Shown here piece by piece: positions 1 to 9,826 of a DNA stretch of 64,000 bases (its first letter is position 1; each line of letters opens with the position of its first letter). The position numbers and the translations under genes were made by a program. This stretch comes from Porphyrobacter sp. ULC335 (GTDB lineage Bacteria; Pseudomonadota; Alphaproteobacteria; Sphingomonadales; Sphingomonadaceae): NCBI RefSeq assembly GCF_025917005.1, contig NZ_CP078091.1:62001-126000 (forward strand), read 5' to 3'. The notes below the pieces were generated by a model. The model was not told where the DNA came from. It did no database searches and saw nothing but the letters and a program-made list of their open reading frames with translations.

Positions 1-1
1 C

Positions 2-1477
2 CGCAAGGGCGGCACCAGCCTTGCACTGGCCGATTTCAAGGTCAGCAATTCCCGCTTGCTCACTCTGCCCGGCGGCGATGTCGGGATCGCGGCGGGGATC
101 GAATGGCGGCGCGAGACCTTCTTCGACGATCGCGACCCGCGGCTTGATGGCACCATCACCTGGACCGATAGCGTCATCCCCGGCGTGACCTTCGGCAGCG
201 ACGTGGTCGGCACCAGCCCCTCGCCCGATACCCGCGGCACGCGCGATGTGTGGTCGGCCTTTGCCGAAACCTTCGTGCCGCTGGTCAGCGAGGATATGGA
301 CATTCCGCTGGTCGAGGCACTGAACCTCCAGCTTGCTGGCCGCATGGAGCATTTCCGCGACATCGACCAGACCGCCATCGTCCCGCGCGTCGCCGTGTCA
401 TGGACCACCATTCCCGGCGTGACCTTCCGCGGGGCGTGGTCGCAGGGCTTCCGCGCGCCGAACCTCGTGCAGGTCAATGACGAAGGCACCACCCGTTCCA
501 ACACCCGCGATGACTTCGTGATCTGTCAGGCGCAGGTCGCCAAGGGGCAGCTCGCCAATCTCGGCGTATGTCCGGGTGAAGGGGTGATCAGCTTCCGTTC
601 GGGCACCGATCAGCTCGAGCCGGAAGACAGCGAGAGCATCAACCTGGGCATCGTGCTCGAACCCAGCTTCATCCCCGGCCTGACCCTGACGGCGGACTAC
701 TGGCGGGTGAAGCAGACCGGCCTGGTTGGCACTTTCGGCGATGACAACGCCATCGCGCTCGATCTGCTGCGGCGTCTTGACGGCGGTAGCAACCCCGCGG
801 TGATCCGCGACACGCCTTCGGCAGAGCAGATCGCACTGTTTGCGGGCACCGGCCTTGCCCCGGCGGGCGAGATCCTGCTGGTCAACGATCCCTATCTCAA
901 CCTCGACAGCCGCGTATCGAAGGGCTGGGACTTCGGACTGTTCTACGACGTGCCCGATTTCGGCGCGGGTGACTTCCGCCTGCGCTTCAACGCGGCGCGA
1001 CTGGTCGGCTTCGTGCAGTCGGCAGGCGCTGACGGTCAGGAACTGCTCGACGGGATCGCCGCTGGCGTGCTGCCGGCGGAAGTCACCGTGGGCGGGCTCG
1101 GCCAGCTGCTTGAAGTCGAAGGGCGGCCCAAGTGGCGCTTCAGCAGCTCGGTCAACTGGGGCAGCGGCCCGGTCGATGTGTCGCTGTTCGCGCAATATGT
1201 CGGGCAGGTGTGGGACACCAGCGTCAGCCGCGACGTGCCGTTCACCTCGGATGATCCCAACATCAACTTCTTCCGCGTGGACGATTTCCTGACCTTCAAC
1301 CTCGCGGTGGCCTACACCTTCGAAGACGGCGCGCTGGACGGCACCCGCATCCGGCTTGGCGTCAACAACCTGTTCGACAAGGACCCGCCGCTCGCAGACG
1401 AAGAACTCGGCTTCTTCAGCGCGCTGCATTCGGCCCGTGGACGGGTGTTCCGGGTTGAACTGCGCAAGAACTTCTGA
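2..1477 (+). CDS. TonB-dependent outer-membrane receptor, C-terminal part (5' end outside window)
   Basis: The reading frame is already open at the left edge, so only the C-terminal part (about 490 residues) is present. It reads as a beta-barrel with alternating polar/hydrophobic strands, for example a segment around residues 110-140 containing GRMEHFRD and PRVAVSWTT, then a typical GFRAPNL plug/barrel motif and NLGIVLEP. The chain ends in ELRKNF, with the terminal aromatic residue expected for BAM-inserted outer-membrane proteins. The family (TonB_dep_Rec) imports siderophores, vitamin B12 or glycans with energy from TonB/ExbBD; sphingomonads have many copies and the substrate cannot be told here. 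A peptidase gene follows after 14 bp, so the two may be co-transcribed. Confidence 0.9.
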   Translation, partial: RKGGTSLALADFKVSNSRLLTLPGGDVGIAAGIEWRRETFFDDRDPRLDGTITWTDSVIPGVTFGSDVVGTSPSPDTRGTRDVWSAFAETFVPLVSEDMDIPLVEALNLQLAGRMEHFRDIDQTAIVPRVAVSWTTIPGVTFRGAWSQGFRAPNLVQVNDEGTTRSNTRDDFVICQAQVAKGQLANLGVCPGEGVISFRSGTDQLEPEDSESINLGIVLEPSFIPGLTLTADYWRVKQTGLVGTFGDDNAIALDLLRRLDGGSNPAVIRDTPSAEQIALFAGTGLAPAGEILLVNDPYLNLDSRVSKGWDFGLFYDVPDFGAGDFRLRFNAARLVGFVQSAGADGQELLDGIAAGVLPAEVTVGGLGQLLEVEGRPKWRFSSSVNWGSGPVDVSLFAQYVGQVWDTSVSRDVPFTSDDPNINFFRVDDFLTFNLAVAYTFEDGALDGTRIRLGVNNLFDKDPPLADEELGFFSALHSARGRVFRVELRKNF

Positions 1478-1491
1478 GAGGCCTGCCGCCC

Positions 1492-2673
1492 ATGGGCATC
1501 GTGAAGCGATACGTATGGGCCGGTCTCGCCCTGCTGGCGGGGGCGTGTGCTTCGGCACCGCCGCCGCCAGCAGGGATCGCAGCGCGGACGGGGACAGCGC
1601 CGATCGCGGCGTGCCGCACCGCCGCGGTCACCATCGCCTTCGACTTCGCAGGTGCGCCGCCGCTCGCTTGCGCCGTCACAGGCGCGCGCGACTTTACCCT
1701 GCTGGTCAGCCCCGAGCATGCGCCGCCGATCAATCCCAGCCCGTGGTATGCCTTCCGCTACACAGCGGCGGGCGGTGATCCGGTACGGGTGACGCTGCGC
1801 TATATCGAAGGGGCGCATCGCTATGCCCCCAAGCTGAGCGCGGACGGCGCCACATGGCGCGAACTGCCCGCCACGGTGAATGCCGAAGGGGAAAGCGCAA
1901 GCTTCGATCTGCCGCCGGGTGAAGGGCTGGTCGCGGCGCAAGAACTGATCACGCCGATCAACAACGAAACGAACCTTGAGGCATGGAGCGCGCTGGGCGG
2001 CGCGCCGGTGTTCACGATTGGCACTTCGCATGATGGCCGCGCGATCCACGCGATCCGGCTGGGCCGCGCCGATGCGCCCAGGCTGGTGGTACTGCTTGGC
2101 CGCCAGCATCCGCCCGAAGTGACCGGCGCCATCGCGATGGAAGCCTTCGTCGATGCGCTGGCAGAACGTGCCGACACGCTGGGCGATGTGCAGGTGCTGG
2201 TGGTGCCGATGCTCAACCCCGACGGTGTGGCGCGCGGCCACTGGCGCGCCAATCGCGGCGCGGTGGATCTCAACCGCGATTGGGGCGAATTCACCCAGCC
2301 CGAAACGCGGGCCGTAAAGGCGTGGCTGGATGCCTTGCCCGCAGGCGTGCGTCCGGTCCTGATGGTCGACTTCCACTCGACGGGGCGCAACCTGTTCTAT
2401 GTGCAGGGTGACGAAGCGAGCCCGGCGCAGGCGCGCTTCCTTGCCGCATGGCTGGGCGGGCGTGAAGCGGCCTTTGCCGGCTATCCCTTCACCATCGAAC
2501 CGCGCAACGCCAATCCCGGAAGCGGCACGGCCAAGAACTGGTTCCACGCCACCTATGCGATCCCGGCCTATACCTACGAGGTCGGCGACGTGGCGGACCG
2601 GGACGCTGCGCGCAAGGCGGCGCGGGAGCTGGCTGTCGGGCTGCTTCCGGCCCTCGCCAGTCTGGAAGAGTGA
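1492..2673 (+). CDS. M14-family zinc carboxypeptidase, predicted lipoprotein
   Basis: 393 residues. The N-terminus is a lipoprotein signal with lipobox LAGAC near residue 19, so the protein should be anchored in the outer or inner membrane facing the periplasm. A beta-rich N-terminal domain (about 25-160) precedes the M14 metallopeptidase domain. Zinc ligands are visible as HPPE near residue 206 and the distal His in DFHSTGR near 295; the catalytic Glu is in YTYEVGD near 363. M14 enzymes remove C-terminal residues or act on peptidoglycan peptides and amidated side chains. The arrangement with an N-terminal domain resembles cytosolic-carboxypeptidase-like bacterial members, but export is predicted here. 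It follows the TonB receptor by 14 bp, suggesting joint expression for peptide use; that is inference. Confidence 0.88.
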   Translation: MGIVKRYVWAGLALLAGACASAPPPPAGIAARTGTAPIAACRTAAVTIAFDFAGAPPLACAVTGARDFTLLVSPEHAPPINPSPWYAFRYTAAGGDPVRVTLRYIEGAHRYAPKLSADGATWRELPATVNAEGESASFDLPPGEGLVAAQELITPINNETNLEAWSALGGAPVFTIGTSHDGRAIHAIRLGRADAPRLVVLLGRQHPPEVTGAIAMEAFVDALAERADTLGDVQVLVVPMLNPDGVARGHWRANRGAVDLNRDWGEFTQPETRAVKAWLDALPAGVRPVLMVDFHSTGRNLFYVQGDEASPAQARFLAAWLGGREAAFAGYPFTIEPRNANPGSGTAKNWFHATYAIPAYTYEVGDVADRDAARKAARELAVGLLPALASLEE

Positions 2674-2769
2674 AGCGGGGCCGGACGCCCCCTTTTCCTT
2701 GACTTCTCGCCCCCCCGCGCCTACCTCGCGCGCTTCCCGATCCCTCGCGATTCTGAAAAAAGGCCGCCC

Positions 2770-3114
2770 ATGGCACGCGTTACCGTTGAAGATTGCGTCG
2801 ACAAGATTCCGAACCGGTTCGACCTGGTGTTGCTCGCTGCACAGCGTGCGCGCGAGATTTCGGGCGGAAGCGAGCTGACCATTGACCGCGATCGTGACAA
2901 GAACCCGGTCGTGGCGCTGCGCGAAATCGCCGAAGAGACTGTGACGCCTGGCGGTCTGCATGAATCGCTGGTCACGGGCTTGCAGAAGATTCTCCCCGAT
3001 GACGAGGACGAGGCCGACGAAATCGGCTCGCTCAGCCAGTCGGCCGAAGCGCTGCGCATCACCGCCTCGGCACCGGCGCGCACTTCCTCGCTTGGCAGCG
3101 ATTACGACGGGTAA
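2770..3114 (+). CDS. rpoZ: DNA-directed RNA polymerase omega subunit
   Basis: 114 residues. The N-terminal MARVTVEDC followed by [15 protein letters not shown] is the classic omega signature, and [15 protein letters not shown] is the conserved second helix region. Omega binds the beta-prime C-terminus, helps RNA polymerase assembly and contributes to the ppGpp site. The C-terminal 45 residues are acidic and poorly conserved, as usual in alphaproteobacteria. Start ATG at 2770; the upstream sequence has no strong Shine-Dalgarno. A hairpin begins at the stop codon, so the gene is probably monocistronic. Confidence 0.96.
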   Translation: MARVTVEDCVDKIPNRFDLVLLAAQRAREISGGSELTIDRDRDKNPVVALREIAEETVTPGGLHESLVTGLQKILPDDEDEADEIGSLSQSAEALRITASAPARTSSLGSDYDG

Positions 3115-3152
3115 GCATTGCAAGCGGAAGCTTATGCTTTCGCTTCAATGCT
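3114..3152 (+). terminator. Possible intrinsic terminator after rpoZ
   Basis: AGCATTG-c-AAGCG pairs with CGCTT-CAATGCT (3141-3152), giving a 12-bp stem with one bulged base. Only a short TTT follows, so termination efficiency is uncertain. Confidence 0.5.
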
Positions 3153-3184
3153 TTGGGTGATTTTCATGGGTCATCCAGGGTGGG

Positions 3185-3277
3185 TTTGGCCCCCTCTAGA
3201 CCCCTGTTAGACCCCCTCAAGACCCCACTTTGACCCCCGTTTGACCGGTTCTTGACCGGCTTTGCCCGCGGCTTGCC
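3185..3277 (+). repeat. Phased 11-bp degenerate tandem repeat upstream of the ParA-type gene
   Basis: The triplet GAC recurs at 3199, 3210, 3221, 3232, 3243 and 3254, exactly every 11 bp, each time in a context like CCCCTnTTGAC. A GGC variant at 3188 extends the same phase upstream, and TTGCC variants at about 3262 and 3273 continue it downstream, one of them shifted by 1 bp. The array lies between rpoZ and the ATPase gene at 3347, ending about 70 bp before its start. An 11-bp period puts each copy on nearly the same face of the helix, as in iterons or cooperative operator arrays. A chance expansion of a C-rich tract is the alternative. Confidence 0.75.
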
Positions 3278-3346
3278 ATCCTCCGGATGAACGTTAACCC
3301 GTTTCACAGCGGCAAAGTCGCGGCAGCATGGGGGCAGCGCAGACGC

Positions 3347-4078
3347 ATGGCATCGATTGCGGTTTACAGCGTCAAGGGCGGGGTCGGCAAAACCACGCTG
3401 GCGGTCAATCTGGCATGGTGCTCGGCCAGCATCTCGCGCCGCAAGACCCTGTTGTGGGACCTCGATGCGTCAAGCGGATCGGGCTTCCTGCTGGGGGTGG
3501 ACCCCCGGAAGAAACGCAGCGCAGACAGTATCTTCGCCGAAGGGAGCGATCCCGCCAAGCTGATCGTGCCAACCGCCTATGCCGGGCTCGACCTGCTGCC
3601 CGCTGACGAAAGCATCCGGTCGCTGGACCGCGAACTGGACCGGCTCGGCAAGAAGAAGCGGATCGCCAAACTGACGGCGGAACTGGCCAAGGAATATGAC
3701 CGGATCATCTTCGATTGTCCGCCTGTTCTCAACACCTTAAGCGCCCAGATCATCCGCGCCGCCGATGTCGTGATTGTCCCCCTGCCGCCCTCCCCCCTGT
3801 CCGCCCGCGCGCTGGACGTGGTGGTCGAGGAGGTCCGCGGTCAGGGCAAGGGCCATCCGCCGATCCTCCCTGTCCTGTCGATGATCGACCTGCGCCGCAC
3901 CCTCCACCGCGAGGCGCGTGAGGCGAACCCGAAATGGCCCGTGATCCCGCTGGCCAGCGCAGTCGAGCAATGCGCGGTGGAGCGCAAGCCGGTAGGCGCC
4001 TTCGCCCCGCGCTCTCCGGCAGCGCGCGCCATCACCCAACTCTGGACCGCGATCGAACGGAAGCTGGCGCAGAAATAG
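3347..4078 (+). CDS. ParA/MinD-family P-loop ATPase (orphan)
   Basis: 243 residues from the ATG at 3347; an in-frame ATG at 3287 would add 20 residues of no family resemblance, so the internal start is preferred. The start MASIAVYSVKGGVGKTT holds the deviant Walker A with signature lysine; LLWDLDASSG is Walker A', and DRIIFDCPPVLN carries the Walker B/switch region. This is the small ParA type used for plasmid, chromosome or cargo positioning. No ParB, no centromere-like gene and no replication gene is nearby, so it is an orphan. The adjacent phased repeats could be its DNA target or an operator, which is speculation. DUF3667 follows after 66 bp. Confidence 0.9.
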   Translation: MASIAVYSVKGGVGKTTLAVNLAWCSASISRRKTLLWDLDASSGSGFLLGVDPRKKRSADSIFAEGSDPAKLIVPTAYAGLDLLPADESIRSLDRELDRLGKKKRIAKLTAELAKEYDRIIFDCPPVLNTLSAQIIRAADVVIVPLPPSPLSARALDVVVEEVRGQGKGHPPILPVLSMIDLRRTLHREAREANPKWPVIPLASAVEQCAVERKPVGAFAPRSPAARAITQLWTAIERKLAQK

Positions 4079-4144
4079 CCGCTTTCGCAGGTGCGGAAAC
4101 TCGGCTTATAACCACCGCCATTCGGAGCCGGAGGGGCGCAGGCG

Positions 4145-5197
4145 ATGAGCGGATTTGGCGACAGCATCGGAACGGTCATCGAAGGCGGCCTGTTTGGCCG
4201 TGCCGTCGAACCGGGCGCTGGCGAGACAGCGGGTCACCCAGCAGGCCCCGTCACCTGCGGCAATTGCGGCACCAGCTATCAGGGCCACTTCTGCCCCCAG
4301 TGCGGCCAGAAGGCGCATATCCACCGCAGCCTCGCCGCGATCGGCCATGACATCATGCACGGCGTGCTGCACCTCGACGGCAAGCTCTGGGCGACGCTGC
4401 CCCTGCTGGCGTTCAAGCCGGGCGAGTTGACGCGCCGCTATGTCGTAGGTGAACGGGCAAAATTCGTCAGCCCGATGGCGATGTTCCTGTTCACCGTCTT
4501 CGCGATGTTCGCGGTATTCCAGATGGTGGGTATCGGCGCGCCGACCGAACTGGCGAATGACCTGTTCGGATCGGACAGCGACAATCCGGCCAAGACCGAG
4601 GTGCGCAACCAGATCAACGCGCTGGAGAAAGAGCGAGCGGCTCTGCCTGTCACCAGCGAGCGGCGATCACAAATCGACAAGGAGCTCAAAGGCCTCAACT
4701 TTGTGCTGGCACAGGGGACGACCGGAGCAAGCGCCCCGGAGAAAGGCGTCAACGTCAAGACGGGCGTTCCGTGGTTTGATGAGCATCTGGTTGAGAAGTG
4801 GAAGAAAAACCCCGGTCTGATGCTCTACAAGCTGCAGGCGAACGGGTACAAGTTCAGCTGGCTGCTGATCCCGCTATCGGTGCCGTTCCTGTGGCTGATG
4901 TTCGCATGGCGACGGCAGTTCAAGGCCTATGACCACGCGGTGTTCGTCACCTATTCGCTCAGCTTCATGTCGCTGCTGTTCATCGTCATGTCGATCATCA
5001 GCACCATTCCTGACGGAGCTGGCTGGGCGTTTCTGCTGTTCGTGGTGGGCGCGCCATTGCACCTCTACAAGCAGCTGCGCCACGCATACGGGCTGAGCCG
5101 TTTCTCAGCCTTCTGGCGCTTTTGCGTGCTGTTATTCTGCATGCAGATTGTGGTGATGCTGTTCGTGCTGATCCTGGGTGTGCTGGGCGCGTTCTGA
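4145..5197 (+). CDS. DUF3667 membrane protein with N-terminal zinc ribbon
   Basis: 350 residues. Near residues 38-57 a zinc ribbon CGNCG...CPQCG is followed by a conserved segment with FKPGELTRRYVVGERAKFVSPMA, which is the hallmark of DUF3667. One hydrophobic helix follows at about 118-138 (MFLFTVFAMFAVF), then a charged, coiled-coil-like stretch (about 150-210), then four C-terminal membrane segments from about residue 240. The biochemical role of the family is unknown; it is an inner-membrane protein. It converges on the protease gene with only 8 bp between stop codons. Confidence 0.88.
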   Translation: MSGFGDSIGTVIEGGLFGRAVEPGAGETAGHPAGPVTCGNCGTSYQGHFCPQCGQKAHIHRSLAAIGHDIMHGVLHLDGKLWATLPLLAFKPGELTRRYVVGERAKFVSPMAMFLFTVFAMFAVFQMVGIGAPTELANDLFGSDSDNPAKTEVRNQINALEKERAALPVTSERRSQIDKELKGLNFVLAQGTTGASAPEKGVNVKTGVPWFDEHLVEKWKKNPGLMLYKLQANGYKFSWLLIPLSVPFLWLMFAWRRQFKAYDHAVFVTYSLSFMSLLFIVMSIISTIPDGAGWAFLLFVVGAPLHLYKQLRHAYGLSRFSAFWRFCVLLFCMQIVVMLFVLILGVLGAF

Positions 5198-5205
5198 GCG
5201 CCGCT

Positions 5206-6114
5206 TCATGGAACCTGAGAGGGACAGACAGCCACGGCCTTGTGCCGCTGGTCGATCAAAACCCTTTGACCCTTCAGAGCATGAGCACCGACCAGAACCT
5301 CGGGAAACTCGGCAACCACCCGGACAGGCACGTCAGTCAGCGTGGCTTCTCCGACCTGCACCGGGCCAGCGAATTGCCCTGCCGAAGATTCGATGCGCGT
5401 ATTGGTCAGGCTGACGTTGCCAGCCGATTGCAACGGTGCACCTTGCAACTGGTCATAGAGCGCAGCGGGGATGACGAGGGTGACATCTGCTCCGGTATCG
5501 AGATTACCTGTGGTCTTCATGGACCCGAGGGTGACGGGCACACGGAAAGCGCGTTCATATGCCATTGCGCCGGACTGATCGGCGCGCAGTTCGCTGCTGT
5601 TGAAGAACCGGAGGCGTTTTGCCGGGAAGTCGATCATCAGCAAGCCATCAGCGAAGAATTCGCGTCCCAAAATGCCGGAGAAGGCCGCTTCGGCTGAAAC
5701 ACGGCTGCGGTAATCGCGGGCAATGACCGACACGTCGCTTCGCACCAGGTCGCCCAGCGCCAAGCTGGCGATGCGCACGGTGTCGACCTTGGCTGTCGCG
5801 ATGCCATCCGACGTCTGGCCTTCCCCGTCATAAGGCAGTGCCAGTTCGGCAACGAGGCTGGCATCGGCGCGGCCAATCCCGCTTGCACCAGTATCGACAG
5901 CAAAGACAAACGGCCCGCGCCCGTCGACCAGAACATCGAGATAGATCCTGCCGTCGATTGTCCGGAACGGCAGATCAACCACGGGATCGCCATTCACGCC
6001 AGCCGACAGGTCCGCCGCCAGCGCACAGGCTTGCGTCGGCGGTGAGGCGGCTGCGGGAAAGGCGGCACCTGCGATCGCCGCAAAGACCGACAAAGAACGC
6101 CATGCATTGGACAT
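5206..6114 (-). CDS. Two-domain retropepsin-like aspartyl protease, exported
   Basis: 302 residues from the ATG at 6114, where a Sec signal peptide begins (MSNAWRSL... cleavage probably after AAAS). A longer in-frame extension to 6357 runs through the promoter and is rejected. Two catalytic motifs are present: VDTGASG near residue 70 and LDTGADV near residue 190, so one chain seems to carry both halves of an aspartic active site, like pepsin rather than like homodimeric retropepsins. Each half resembles Asp_protease_2 (PF13650). The location should be periplasmic. Substrate unknown. The upstream region has an inverted repeat overlapping the predicted promoter. Confidence 0.85.
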   Translation of the reverse strand: MSNAWRSLSVFAAIAGAAFPAAASPPTQACALAADLSAGVNGDPVVDLPFRTIDGRIYLDVLVDGRGPFVFAVDTGASGIGRADASLVAELALPYDGEGQTSDGIATAKVDTVRIASLALGDLVRSDVSVIARDYRSRVSAEAAFSGILGREFFADGLLMIDFPAKRLRFFNSSELRADQSGAMAYERAFRVPVTLGSMKTTGNLDTGADVTLVIPAALYDQLQGAPLQSAGNVSLTNTRIESSAGQFAGPVQVGEATLTDVPVRVVAEFPEVLVGAHALKGQRVLIDQRHKAVAVCPSQVP

Positions 6115-6131
6115 TGGAGAGCCTCGCTGTT

Positions 6132-6171
6132 GTGTATTGCTGCAATAATACACTAAAGCGGAGGGTGTCAA
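6132..6171 (-). promoter_or_regulatory. Promoter with overlapping inverted repeat upstream of the aspartyl protease
   Basis: On the minus strand TTGACA (6171-6166) and TATTAT (6150-6145) are separated by 15 bp, a short spacer. The perfect 7-bp inverted repeat GTGTATT (6132-6138) and AATACAC (6147-6153), with an 8-bp spacer, covers the -10 element, an ideal repressor site. The site is 18 bp from the protease start codon. No regulator gene adjoins it. Confidence 0.6.
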
Positions 6172-6223
6172 ATCCGGAGATTTACGCGCTACACGCATTC
6201 TGACCACGGTGGCGGGGCTGACG

Positions 6224-6937
6224 TCAGCTCCGCAGCCAACCTGTGATCGAGTACCGGCGGTAGGGCGCCGCCCGCGTGACTTCCGAAACGGAATGCATCT
6301 GCGGGACGCTGAACAGGTTGAGCCGGTTAAACCCGGGCACCAGCGCAGCGGCACCATGACCCTGTGCGTCGTGCATCAGCAGCAGGCCGCCCCATTCGAT
6401 GCGCCAGACGGGATTGAGGCTCATCACATAGGCCGCCACGCGATTCTTTCCCGCTACCGCGTCGTCGTGACGTGTCAGGAAATCGCCTGGCGAATAGGCC
6501 GTCGCTTGCGCATCGGCGAAGCGGATGGCCGCCGTGCCGGTCACGGTACGCAGAAGTTCTCGGGCAGGACCGGAGGACATGAACCGGGCAAAGGCGAACA
6601 ACGGGTCTTCGGATGCAGCGCGCGCAGCATCTTCATCGGGGACCCGCACGGTCTCGTAGCGGAACTGGAAATCGTGCCGCGCGCCTGCGTAAACAGCCTC
6701 GTCGAGAGCACTGCGCTGGTCAGCTGACATGCCGCCTTGTGCCGCACGGTCGAGTTCGAACACTCGCTCTGCACCGCTGTTGATGACCTTCCGCCAATCG
6801 CCCCGTTCGCGGAGTTGATGGTGGAGTGCCTCGGCCTCGGCGTCTGCCAGAAACGGTGCAATCGTAACGCGCCCGCTACGGGCATATTCCGCAGCGAGCG
6901 CGTCGGCGTCGATTGCTTCATGAAGCGTGAACACCAC
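6224..6937 (-). CDS. 2-oxoglutarate/Fe(II)-dependent oxygenase (prolyl-hydroxylase-like)
   Basis: 237 residues, GTG start with AGG about 8 bp upstream. The C-terminal half carries the double-stranded beta-helix pattern: the iron-binding H-D pair in FLTRHDD near residue 160, the distal His in PQMHSVSEV near 215, and the 2OG-binding Arg in YRRYSITGW near 228. This matches the Tpa1/Ofd1/P4H type 2OG-Fe(II) oxygenases that hydroxylate protein or small-molecule substrates. Length and the HDD...H...R spacing are usual. It is separated from ftsH by only 45 bp on the same strand, so co-expression is possible. The substrate is unknown. Confidence 0.85.
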   Translation of the reverse strand: MVFTLHEAIDADALAAEYARSGRVTIAPFLADAEAEALHHQLRERGDWRKVINSGAERVFELDRAAQGGMSADQRSALDEAVYAGARHDFQFRYETVRVPDEDAARAASEDPLFAFARFMSSGPARELLRTVTGTAAIRFADAQATAYSPGDFLTRHDDAVAGKNRVAAYVMSLNPVWRIEWGGLLLMHDAQGHGAAALVPGFNRLNLFSVPQMHSVSEVTRAAPYRRYSITGWLRS

Positions 6938-6982
6938 AGCGGAGCCTAACCTATCAGGTCGGTATGCAGCCGCTGGATTGGC

Positions 6983-8950
<1,968 letters not shown>

Positions 8951-8975
8951 CTCGGGCAATTCCTTTCGTCATCCA

Positions 8976-9005
8976 CAATGTAGGACGCTGAGGCTGAATG
9001 GCAAG
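8976..9005 (-). promoter_or_regulatory. RpoH-like promoter of ftsH
   Basis: On the minus strand CTTG (9005-9002) and CCTACATTG (8984-8976) are separated by 17 bp. This fits the alphaproteobacterial heat-shock pattern CTTG-N17-CYTATNT approximately, with one mismatch in the -10. It also reads as a sigma-70 site (TTGCCA-16-TACATT), so the assignment is not certain. Confidence 0.5.
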
Positions 9006-9056
9006 ATAATGCGCCGGACTGCGCGTGATGCTAATTTTCGAACAGCGTGATGCGAA

Positions 9057-9731
9057 TTATCGATCCTGCGCGCGCGCAGCATGCGTGCCGTAGGCGGCGA
9101 GGAAAACGTCGACCGCGCCTGCGATCCGATGGTCGCGCTGTGCCGGGCAAACCTCCGCACCGAACCGCCGTTCGAGATCGCCCATGCCCTTGCACATCGA
9201 AACGAATTGCTCGGCAGCGAGCATAGGGTCGGGAATGACCAGCTCACCCGCCTCCACCGCGTGCGCAAGCCATGCGCCGAAGGCCTGCTTCATGCGCCGC
9301 GGCCCGGCTTCGAGAAAGGCCGCGCCGATTGCCGGATCCACTTCGGTCTCGGCCGCAATACGGCGTTCGAACTGCATCATTTCCGGGCGGAACAGAAAGG
9401 CGAAGATCGCCTGGCCGATGGCTGTCAGACGCTCGCGGATCGTGCCCTGCGGCATCGCATCCATGGAGAAATGCCCGCGCATCTTTTCGCATTCGGATTC
9501 GACCGCTGCGGCGAACAAGGCGCGCTTGTCGCCGAACTGGTTGTAGATCGTCACCTTGGAAACGCCCGCGTCGGAAGCGACCTGCTCGATCGCGGTGGCG
9601 GCGTAACCGTGATGAAAGAAGTGATGTGCCGCAGCATGGACAATCGCAGACCGTTTGGCAGCGTCGAGCGGCCGCCCGACCTTGCGCCGACCAGAATTAT
9701 TTTCGGGCTCGGATGAACCTCCGATTGACAA
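9057..9731 (-). CDS. TetR/AcrR-family transcriptional regulator
   Basis: 224 residues. The start appears to be TTG at 9731: no in-frame ATG exists, and GGAG lies 9 bp upstream. The N-terminal helix-turn-helix runs from KRSAIVHAAAHHFFHHGY through VSKVTIYNQFGDKRALF (about residues 25-70). The C-terminal ligand domain resembles the AefR-like TetR_C group, with VSMCKGMGDLERRFG near residue 185. It is divergent from the exporter operon beginning at 9827, and a perfect palindrome covers its own ribosome-binding region, so it probably represses both itself and the exporter. The inducer is unknown. Confidence 0.92.
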   Translation of the reverse strand: MSIGGSSEPENNSGRRKVGRPLDAAKRSAIVHAAAHHFFHHGYAATAIEQVASDAGVSKVTIYNQFGDKRALFAAAVESECEKMRGHFSMDAMPQGTIRERLTAIGQAIFAFLFRPEMMQFERRIAAETEVDPAIGAAFLEAGPRRMKQAFGAWLAHAVEAGELVIPDPMLAAEQFVSMCKGMGDLERRFGAEVCPAQRDHRIAGAVDVFLAAYGTHAARAQDR

Positions 9732-9733
9732 AA

Positions 9734-9767
9734 TGAACGGCTCCGTTCAGTTAAACGCTACCGTTCA
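9734..9767. promoter_or_regulatory. TetR operator: palindrome plus third half-site
   Basis: TGAACGG (9734-9740), a 2-bp centre CT, and CCGTTCA (9743-9749) make a perfect 16-bp palindrome; a further CCGTTCA occurs at 9761-9767, 18 bp downstream. The sites sit between the tetR start codon and the exporter genes. On the plus strand TTGACA at 9725-9730 could be the exporter -35, with the palindrome in the spacer region. Confidence 0.75.
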
Positions 9768-9826
9768 ATAATGCGCCGAATCGATTATTCGCGCAACCCT
9801 ATCTGCTGATAAAGGTTCCTGCCAAC

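Noticed and set aside
398..3123. Long minus-strand open frames (386 and 603 residues) under the TonB receptor, peptidase and rpoZ genes
   Set aside because: They are antisense to clearly recognisable proteins, have no domain resemblance and arise from GC-rich codon bias.
3185..3277. Possible CRISPR array
   Set aside because: The repeat unit is 11 bp with no spacers and no cas genes nearby.
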